DNA from: Linyphia triangularis
Taxonomy: Eukaryota > Arthropoda > Arachnida > Araneae > Linyphiidae
Assembly: GCA_963978545.1 (NCBI GenBank)
Contig: OZ021730.1
Coordinates: 6,269,796 to 6,333,795 of the forward strand
Length of the DNA stretch: 64,000 bases
Reading direction: 5' to 3'
A model generated the notes under the pieces. The model worked only from the letters and a program-made list of their open reading frames with translations, was not told where the DNA came from and searched no databases. This document shows positions 56,919-64,000 of this stretch, in pieces. How positions within the stretch are numbered: the stretch's first letter is position 1; every line of letters begins with the position of its first letter. Position numbers and translations under genes: made by a program.

Positions 56919-57185
56919 CAGGGGCGTAGCCAAAGATTTTTTTCTGGAGGGGATATGAAATATTTAGTTAACAAAATAAAATTGTTATGATTTGTCATTA
57001 GGGCTGCCTGTACTTAGTAATCAAAATAATAGGGTTTTAAACATTTAAAATCGCGTTCAATAAATTTACCATTTTAAACAAGATGAATCCTAGGATTTTT
57101 GAGTCCCCCCCCCCCCCTCTTATAGCAAACAGAAAACTTTCAGGAGGGGATATATTCCCATATCCCACCCCTAGCTACACGCCTG
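56919..57185. mobile_element. hAT MITE with CAGGGGCGTAGC ends
   Basis: CAGGGGCGTAGC on the left and GCTACACGCCTG on the right are imperfect inverted ends. A perfect 8 bp duplication ACTGTTGT flanks it (56911-56918 and 57186-57193). It is 267 bp long with no ORF. Confidence 0.92.
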
Positions 57186-57282
57186 ACTGTTGTATGCAGT
57201 TTCAGACCCGAGTCATTTTTCGTGTAAACGTTTCCACCCCTTAAAGTGAATAATGGCCCATGCTCTTCTTAAATAAATACTG

Positions 57283-57842
57283 TCAAACCCCGTTAACGTG
57301 AAATCGCTTAACATGAAATCCCATTTAACACGAAGTAAAAGTAGTTCCCCATACTTAAAACTTAACGTTAATTTATTCGTTTAGCACAAAATTCGGCCAG
57401 CGTGAACAATTTCAGTTATAGTTATATTAAATATTCTGCCCACAGTTTGCAAGATGTCAACCAGAAGTTATAAAAGTAGAGCTCAAAAGAGGAAAAATCA
57501 GAGAGCTGAAGAAGAGCTTAGCAAGTTAAAAAATTATAAAGTTTCTTAACAATAATACAGATAGATAAGGGACCTGATGAACCAAAAGCCTCTACCACAG
57601 TGAGTCAGTCACGCGATATACATCCTATTCCTGATACAGAGCATGCTACATCTAGTTGTATAGAATCTAATTCAACGAATGAAGCAACTAATATTAAGAT
57701 TTATAAAGCCGAAAGTAGTACAAGCACAGAAGATTCAGCATCAAAAATTCATATTTGGCACTGACATATAATATCTGGATTTATAACGGGCCCCCCATAT
57801 CTCAAGTAGCTTAGGGCCTCAACAAGTCTAAATCCGGTCCTG
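57283..57842 (+). mobile_element. DNA transposon fragments: Tigger-like end and hAT 3' part
   Basis: CTGTCAAACCCCGTTAACGTG at about 57283 resembles a pogo/Tigger terminus with its GTGAAATC subterminal repeats. From 57453 a short ORF (MSTRSYKSRAQKRKNQRAEE) looks like the start of a hAT transposase, then breaks. The segment ends at 57842 with the hAT-type terminus GGGCCTCAACAAGTC, then CCGGTCCTG. No left hAT end or duplication was found, so it is a mosaic of two decayed elements. Confidence 0.5.
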
Positions 57843-57845
57843 ATC

Positions 57846-58115
57846 AAAACCCATCCTTTAATTTGAAATATCCCAAAGATTCTCTTTACTTACTTATTGA
57901 GAGAGATTTTAATGTTCTTTTTTGTTGGATCCCAGGTCATGTGGGGATCATGGGTAATGAATGCGCAGATTCCATTGCACGAACTGCAAGTGAACCCAGG
58001 AGCACTTGGCTCTGCCGTGACGATACAATAAAAGCTTACGACACTGCTCTGTCTCTCACTTGACAGGCCATGTGTGATGCACAGACGGCTAACAAGCTGG
58101 TTCGTTTCAGGCACT
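57846..58115 (+). pseudogene. I-clade LINE RNase H fragment
   Basis: The reading NVLFCWIPGHVGIMGNECADSI to CDTALSLT matches residues 255-315 of the LINE at 38137-39411 (Arg of NERAD is Cys here). A TGA replaces the Trp after ALSLT, and similarity ends near 58115. Confidence 0.85.
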
Positions 58116-58257
58116 AATTTCCTACTCCCCCATACACTGAGCTAAGAAATATATAACTGGAGTTCGGACTGAGCGTGCCGAAACCGAATTGCACCCTTTA
58201 GCAAGAGTGTGAATGCTTTAAGGCAAAAGCAAAGAGGAACTACTTTTCTCCTTCCAA

Positions 58258-58447
58258 TAGCTTCATACAAATACAAATTTTAAGACCAACAACAGGCTCA
58301 AGGCCCAACAGGGTTGGTCGAGTAAATATATATATACACGTATATAGAAATAGAAAATAATTTGCATACGATAGTTACACGATCATACATACAATATAGC
58401 TTAGTTACAGTATCATGCACACAATACACAATAGTTACAGGATTATG
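58258..58447 (-). mobile_element. CR1 LINE 3' tail fragment
   Basis: It matches the terminal ~190 bp of the CR1 at 29105-33526, including GTTGGTCGAGTAAATATATA and the TTTGTATTTGTAT tail on the minus strand. It abuts the truncated Jockey-type LINE at 58448. Confidence 0.8.
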
Positions 58448-59555
58448 AATTGTTCTTCGGGAATGTTATATAAAAGTGGATAAATGCGGTTTGAAATGAG
58501 CCTTTCAAAGATTTTGCCCAAGCAAAGCAATAGACTAATTGGTCTATGGCTGGTTGGGTCTGAGGGGTCCTTGCCATGTTTAGGTATCAGAATAATTAAG
58601 GCCTCTTTCCAAATACTTGGGAAATAACAAAACCCGAGGCTGGCATTGAAAATGTCAGTTAAGAATTGAATGGAAGTAGAAGGGATGTTTTGAATCATTC
58701 TATTGGAAATGTTATCTATACCTGGGGATTTTCTAACTTTAAGTTTAGTGATGGTGTCCATAACTTCTTGGGTATCGGTATATTGAATGGAGTTAATGAA
58801 AGGCCATTGCTTCCAGAGAGCAACAGTGTTTTCAATATGATTTTCAAAACCAGTGTTAACAGGGGAGTGTTGTTTTGAAACTGTTTTTCAAGAGAGTTAG
58901 TAAAAGTTTCGGCTTTGTCAGACTCAGTGAATACCAAACCACTGTTGCCCAAAAGAGGCGTTTGTGTTGTTTTCTCCCTCTTAAGGGCCTTGGTCATGCG
59001 CCAAATGGAATTGTCCTCGAATTCCAGAGTGGACAGCCTTTCCTGCCACCTGGCATCCCTATTGGCTTTAGTATGTTTGGAGATGAATTTCTTGAGTGCA
59101 TTAATTTCTCTTTTGAGAAATGGATCAAGCGTCCTTTGCCACTCTTTCCTCATCCTGTTTCTATTTTTGATTAGTTCCCTGATATCATTTGGGAGTTTCA
59201 TGTAATTGTTAATAAAGGGTTTCACAGTGGTAGAGTCCTTATGGGCAGTTTGCATATCTGAATTAATTTCTAAAATTGCCTGATCGATTTGGGAAGTCAT
59301 GTTGTATTGCGTTGGTGTATAATGTTTAGTTGCAAGAATGTTATGAAACAATTTCCAGTCGGTTTTTGAAATGGTTCCTGGATCAGGGTTTGGGTGTTTA
59401 TCAACACTTGCCAGGATTGGGAGGTGATCCGATGAGAGGTCATTAATGACCTCTGGGTTGGAGACAAGGATCCTGTTTGTAATAAAAATATCCAATATAT
59501 CAGGAAGACATCCTTGTAAAAGGTAATGAGTTGGATTATTGGGTGCTAAAATCAT
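58448..59555 (-). pseudogene. LINE copy 2 ORF2: endonuclease end, linker and RT start
   Basis: Two overlapping open frames (59555-58716 and 58761-58448) contain the endonuclease tail DLSSDHLPILASVD, the linker RTLDPFLKREINALK, and RT motifs KSPGIDNISNRM and HRPISLLLCLGKIFE. A frameshift near 58850 separates them. Trp in SKTDWKLF is intact, whereas copy 1 has a stop there. Confidence 0.83.
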
Positions 59556-59559
59556 AATG

Positions 59560-60064
59560 TTATTAACCCCTATGAGTTTGTTCAGAGTATGACCATTTAT
59601 GTTGTTTGCTCTGCAACCCCAGTTTTTATTTTTGGCATTAAAGTCGCCACCAGCAATGGTGGGGACGTCTTTAGGAATGAGAAACTCAATAATTTCTTTG
59701 GTGAGCTTGTTTTGAGGTGGGTTATAGACCGCTGAAAAATGCGTGATTCTACCCCTTACCTTTAAAATAATATTTGTTTCTTCAATATTGTCTCCATTAT
59801 GAGAGCCAAAAAGAGAGGTGGAGAGAGAGTTTTGGCAAAAACTGCACTACCGCCGCCCCGGTGGTGCAGCCTATCTGTACGATATGTACGATAGTTGGGT
59901 ATTTTGAGGGAATTACATGTCTTTGCATGTGTTTCCGTTACCAAGCAGATATCAATATTATTGGAAAAAAGAAAATCCTTGAGCTCCTCCATCTTTCCAA
60001 CTATGTTATTTGCATTCCAAACGAAAATAGAAATTGGACAAAAACTACGGGTGCGATTATTCAT
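59560..60064 (-). pseudogene. LINE copy 2 ORF2: endonuclease N-terminal part
   Basis: The ATG at 60064 overlaps the ORF1 end by 8 bases. WNANNIVGKMEELKDF and CLVTETHAKTC are clear. A frameshift near 59815 breaks the frame, after which RVRGRITHFSAVYNPP-like and GDFNAKNKNWGCR-like sequence continues. Confidence 0.82.
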
Positions 60065-60806
60065 GATTTACAATGAAAGAGGGTTTTTCAATAGCTGAGT
60101 TTTTACACTCTTTGAGTAATTCTATGAGGCCTGCCTCCTTAACCCATTTAATTAGGCCAGAGAGTTCCCCAATTAAAATCTTAGCATCTTCCAAAGTGCT
60201 ATGGTTATCAATGTTATTGGAAAAGTTGGTGACAGCTTCTTGTGGAGCTGATTTAGAAGTGGACGGAACGTCCTGACTCACTGCATTTGTAAGATTAGGA
60301 GGTTTAATCCAAGCATTAGGAGTGTTATTTAATTTGGAATTGGTAAAGACCCTACTCTGAGTGTTGTTGGCTAATGTGGTAGCTACCTGATGGTTAGCTG
60401 CTGACCTAGCAGTTGCTTTTTTAGGTGGCTCTGTAGGCCTCATGGGGCATCCAACATAATTAACAGTGTGCTCAAGTTGGCAATTAGCGTATTTGTTTTT
60501 GGTGGTGTTTGGGTCTAGTGTACAAGATTTTGTGTGATGGTCACCAGCACATCGAACGCATTTAGGTGGCTTGGCGCATCCGTTTTGACTATGCCAGAAG
60601 CCTTGGTAATTATGACACATTTTCACTCCTCCTCTGCCTTTATAGGACTCAACCTTTACTTTTAAGTTCATAATGCCATTTAAGTTGTGTATATTTCTAG
60701 CTTGGTCAGTGCGTGGAAGTGTTACTAAGAAAAGGGGAAGCTTGGTAATTGTCCCATCTCTCAGTCGTGTTAAATACTCACAAGAGGAGAAAAAGGTCAT
60801 CATCAA
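60057..60806 (-). CDS. LINE copy 2 ORF1: PRE_C2HC and zinc knuckles
   Basis: The 249-residue open frame is homologous to 2-775. LPLFLVTLPRTDQARNIHNL is the PRE_C2HC segment. Knuckle 1 is damaged (CHNYQGFWHSQNGC, second Cys to Tyr), while knuckle 2 CVRCAGDHHTKSC is complete and a third Cys cluster is altered (KYANCQLEHTVNYVGC). The start at MMMTFF is provisional, since copy 1 is open further upstream. Confidence 0.82.
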   Translation of the reverse strand: MMMTFFSSCEYLTRLRDGTITKLPLFLVTLPRTDQARNIHNLNGIMNLKVKVESYKGRGGVKMCHNYQGFWHSQNGCAKPPKCVRCAGDHHTKSCTLDPNTTKNKYANCQLEHTVNYVGCPMRPTEPPKKATARSAANHQVATTLANNTQSRVFTNSKLNNTPNAWIKPPNLTNAVSQDVPSTSKSAPQEAVTNFSNNIDNHSTLEDAKILIGELSGLIKWVKEAGLIELLKECKNSAIEKPSFIVNHE

Positions 60807-60895
60807 AATCTGAAAATCACATTTGCACTATTGGGCACTTAAAATAAACAGAAAAATTGGCACCTAACTTACTGATGTTTTTCAAAATTAAATTT

Positions 60896-60931
<36 letters not shown>

Positions 60932-61063
60932 AACTTGCCAAATTTAAAATATAATTAATTGCACTTGGCAGAGTGATTAATACAGCTGTAGAATAAAATG
61001 TTGTAGTTATATTTAAAAAAAAAAAAAATCAATTTTAGAAGCCAGAATGTTTATTTTTAAAAT

Positions 61064-61320
61064 TAATGATCTAGTTTCAAACGCAGTCTTCTCTTTTGTT
61101 TCAAAGCAAAAACATCCAATACTTGTAAAGGAGATAGATTAGCTGCTGCTTCTTTATGAATGTAAAGGCTGGCCAACCCACTTAAACATTCTTCCGTCAT
61201 CGTAGTCCTTTAAAATGTATTTATCCGACGGAGAGTAGAAAAGGACCTCTCCGCAGTACTGCTTGTAACTGGAAGAGTGCATATTAATTGAAGAAGTGTT
61301 GATATGTTGGGCAAATCTTT
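61064..61320 (-). pseudogene. hAT C-terminal dimerisation region
   Basis: Read in a frame not covered by a long ORF, the minus strand gives LPVTSSTAERSFSTLRRI, then one stop, then MTEECLSGLASLYIHKE to LKLDH before the end. This is the most conserved hAT signature. The ORF at 61154-61390 in another frame is a shadow. Confidence 0.8.
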
Positions 61321-61840
61321 CGCCTATTTGATTGCTTCCGCTGGAGATTTGTGTAACTTCTCCTTCTGTCCATCCCACATATGCTTCCATATTTCTAATT
61401 CACCTTCCAGTGCTTGGAAACAGGTTAAATAGGACTTAAACATTTTACTACCTTCTATGACAGAAGTTTCGAAATCTTCATCAAAATGTGAATTAAATGG
61501 TAATAACTTTTGCAAGTTCCCGACATTAATCATTTGTGATTTTGGGAATCTTATTGAAAGCTCATGGATGAGGAAGTCCATGAATGGAATATAAATGTTG
61601 ATTCTGAAGTAATCTTCCGTAGATTTGCATTGCACATTGGCTCTATTTTTGTGATTGCCTGTTAGTCTTAGCTTCTTTATTTCAGTCCCCATCTGATCAG
61701 CCAAATTTTCAGCTTTTAAATATAATTTATTAAAATGTTCGCTGCTACTTTCTCTGCGACTTTGCAGGCTTTTCAGTGTGGCATCAACTAACTTCATCGC
61801 TTTGAGCACATCCATGTACTCTGCTTGGAGTCTTGTGGCT

Positions 61841-62022
61841 GGTTGGTTGGTTGTTTTCAGATTATCTGGCGCCGTCAGCAACACAAGGGCTATAATGCGC
61901 CGAAACATTCGTCATTAGACAAGCCAACATACATTTACAAACACCCATGCCAACACGGGACTCGAACCCGCAACCTCGCGGTCTAGAAGATAGCACGCTA
62001 ACCACTATACCGTTTAGTCGGC
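61841..62022 (-). mobile_element. tRNA-derived SINE in hAT relic
   Basis: A full-length minus-strand copy with GGTTCGAGTCC and a GGTTGGTTGGTT tail complement. It is flanked by a perfect 15 bp duplication TGGAGTCTTGTGGCT (61826-61840 and 62023-62037). Confidence 0.94.
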
Positions 62023-62202
62023 TGGAGTCTTGTGGCTAAGAAGAGAGTCAGTGCAAACACATCTGCTAAAACTACCACGCTAATGATAAATTCAGGGGAC
62101 ATAATACTGTACATAAATGAAAGGCATTACTTCCTTTTCCGTCTTCTGATTTGGCAATAGATTCCAACATTTGGGGTAAGAAGGGTAGGGTATCTAAAAA
62201 AG

Positions 62203-62835
62203 CTAGTACCGAATCATCCATCTAATTTCACAAAACTTTTCCACTGCATGCTTTCCTTTCTTCAGAGTATCGTGCATTCCTTCATCTAGTTTGTGCAGCC
62301 TCTTAGCAGATTCTCGAAAAAAATTGGCGACTGACGATATTACCCCAACAGCATTTCTTATTGATGGAGTTGAGCAGGCCTTACTAATAACTAAATTTAA
62401 TCTGTGATTAGCGCAGGGGCTATAAATGGCAAGGGGTTGTATTTTGGCTATTCTAGCTTGAAGTCCTTGATATTTTCCACGGCAGTTGGATATATCTAAA
62501 CCTAGGTTCTGCAGTTCTTTCAATACTACTTTACACAAACCTTCACCAGTAAGATTATCAACTTCTAAAAATTTGATAAAATCTTCATTTATAGTAAAAG
62601 TGCTTTTATTATAATAACGGATACAGATCGACAGTTGCTCTTTTAAAGCCATATCAGTGGTTTCATACACAATCAATGTGAAAAACTTAGAATTTGTTAC
62701 TTTGGAAATTATGTTTTCAGTAATAATTTCTCCACAACATTGAATGATTTCATTTTGTATCGTTTTACTAATATATGATGAATTCTTACCACAACTTGCA
62801 GTGTGTTTAGATAACTCTTTATCTCCCGCATCCAT
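62203..62835 (-). pseudogene. hAT transposase body
   Basis: A 210-residue open stretch. FFTLIVYETTDMALKEQLSICIRYYN matches the first RNase H-like block (Asp of ETTD), and CRGKYQGLQARIAKIQPLAIYSPCANHRLNL is the CxGxxxD-like plus CxxHxLNL insertion motif of hAT enzymes. In CRGKYQG the usual catalytic-side Asp is altered to Gln. The start codon is inside the ancestral frame, which continues beyond the SINE at 62839. Confidence 0.85.
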
Positions 62836-62838
62836 TCT

Positions 62839-63015
62839 GCCGACTAAACGGTATAGTGGTTAGCGTGCTAGCTTCTAGACCGCGAGGTTGCGGGTTCGAG
62901 TCCCGTGTTAGGCATGGGTGTTTGTAAATGTATGTTGGCTTGTCTAATGACGAATGTTTCGGCGCATTATAGCCCTCGTGTTGCTGACGGCGCCAGATAA
63001 TCTGAAAACAACCAA
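62839..63015 (+). mobile_element. tRNA-derived SINE in hAT relic
   Basis: A full-length plus-strand copy with perfect A-box-like and B-box words and tail GAAAACAACCAA. It is flanked by a perfect 14 bp duplication CCCGCATCCATTCT (62825-62838 and 63016-63029) and interrupts the hAT coding sequence. Confidence 0.95.
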
Positions 63016-63062
63016 CCCGCATCCATTCTAAATTTCAATAAAGCTCTTATAAGTAAACCCAC

Positions 63063-64000
63063 TTATGACAATTAAAAATAAATTGTTGCATCATAAAATA
63101 ACAACTGATGAAATACAAAGTCAATTTGTTTTGATTCCATTTATTTGTAAGTATTGTATACAAAACAATATAATTGACCATTAGACTAATGAGCTTAAAG
63201 GACAGACAATAAATAACAAGTTTTGCAAATTGTGCGCCTGCAAAATACACAACTTTCCCATATTCTTTTTTCAGAACTTTTTAAGCAATGAGTTTTCTCA
63301 TGAATATGATGAATGGCTTAGAAATCATTTATACTTCAACATGTTAATTTTGACTCTATGCACTTAGATTCGAAATTTAAAATTAGTAAATTATTACGTT
63401 ACTATTAAAAATTATTACATGTCTATTAAACTGGGTAATAAAACATATTTAAAATGGAAAATGTTAATTTCATTGCAATATTAATTGATAAACAAATCCA
63501 AAGAGTTACTTTTACTTTAATATTTTAATTGAATTTGAATAGCATAATACCTAGAAATCATATGCAGCTAATTTGAAGTATTAAAATTCTTCTTTTACTC
63601 TAATTAAATTATCTATAGTAATTCATTACAATTAGCTATGATAACTAGTACTGCACATTATAGACATTGTTTATGCTCAGTTATTACATCCTTATATTTT
63701 CTCAAGAAAATATAATTTATTGATCAGAGGAAAATATACTTCATAGATCAGTTATTGAAGTAAGTTCAGGATATTTCAATAATTGCTATATCGTATGGTT
63801 ACCAGATCCTAACCAAATTATCGCAGACTATTCAGTAACTTATAAAATATACAAGTACTATCACAGAATATATTAAAAGATTAATTTACTTTCAATACAA
63901 TCTCAATAACAAAAGTATGAATAATGCAGCTGCACTGGTGAAATTTAACAACAGTAGTATCAATATGGCTTTAACACAAAGCTTCGCTGGATACGACCTG
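63063..64000. other. AT-rich non-coding end of window
   Basis: No gene or repeat family was recognised; the short ORF at 63047-63250 lacks any domain. Confidence 0.5.

Larger units (their letters stand above)
58448..60860 (-). mobile_element. Jockey-type LINE, copy 2, truncated and frameshifted
   Basis: This minus-strand copy is of the same family as 1-6040. It spans ORF1 (60806-60057), endonuclease (60064-59560), linker (59555-58716) and RT N-terminus to 58448 (IYPLLYNIPEEQF), where CR1 sequence begins. It lacks the RT active site and 3' UTR. It also lacks both insertions seen in copy 1, which makes it a useful reference for the empty sites. Confidence 0.88.
61061..63062 (-). mobile_element. 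hAT transposase relic (DUF4371/ZMYM-like) with two nested SINEs
   Basis: Minus-strand coding pieces of one hAT transposase are spread over about 2 kb: RALLKFRMDAGDKELSKH (63050-62800, split by a SINE), the RNase H-like body (62835-62203), a helical region (61825-61324, split by a second SINE) and the C-terminal dimerisation region (about 61310-61064). Frameshifts separate the pieces. No inverted ends were identified. The type resembles hAT-derived zinc finger MYM-like proteins. Confidence 0.82.

Noticed and set aside
61154..61390. 78-residue minus-strand ORF as a separate small protein
   Set aside because: A neighbouring frame over the same bases carries the hAT dimerisation signature, so this ORF is a shadow.

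Overview
This is a repeat-dense, AT-rich stretch of an animal nuclear genome with one clear host gene. The strongest hints point to an arthropod, possibly a spider or other arachnid. These are the AT-rich composition, abundant Jockey, I and CR1 LINEs, a SCAN-like gag gypsy element with integrase ahead of reverse transcriptase, and many hAT and pogo relics. The taxon is an inference, not a demonstration.

Layout. 1-6040: a Jockey-type LINE (+ strand, 5' end outside the window) broken by a 1.87 kb hAT element (1762-3633, BED finger retained) and a 302 bp insertion (4173-4474, candidate solo LTR). 6764-29100: mostly non-coding sequence with a tRNA-derived SINE family, a CR1 3' fragment, several MITEs, a 1.95 kb P-like THAP element (18374-20327) and a 2 kb hAT-like element (23827-25845). 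29100-33530: a nearly full-length but decayed CR1 LINE on the minus strand, with zinc finger/esterase ORF1, endonuclease and RT. Its ORF1 start is split by a MITE, and a hAT MITE lies beside it. 34665-36143: the host gene RIOK1, whose visible coding region is one uninterrupted exon preceded by a splice acceptor. 38130-39562: a 5'-truncated I-clade LINE with intact RNase H and a 13 bp target duplication. 40649-46517: a young LTR retrotransposon with 221 bp LTRs that carries gag, protease and integrase but has lost most of its reverse transcriptase. 49071-49731: a hAT MITE. 50338-56599: a 6.3 kb element bounded by GC-rich palindromic inverted termini; it contains a pogo-like element (54260-55948) that encodes a PHD finger. 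56919-58447: a pile-up of DNA transposon, LINE and CR1 fragments. 58448-60860: a second copy of the Jockey-type LINE (minus). 61060-63062: a hAT transposase relic (minus) interrupted by two SINEs.

The elements form a visible nest and timeline: SINEs sit inside hAT and pogo elements, hAT elements sit inside LINEs, and a MITE sits inside CR1. Many insertions can be dated relative to one another by their target-site duplications. The most informative relationship is that the last ~60 bp of the SINE resembles the last ~60 bp of the I-clade LINE, including a conserved stem and a CCAAC tail. This suggests the LINE's reverse transcriptase mobilises the SINE. No CRISPR array, operon or rRNA gene is present, and the only tRNA-like sequences are SINE heads.
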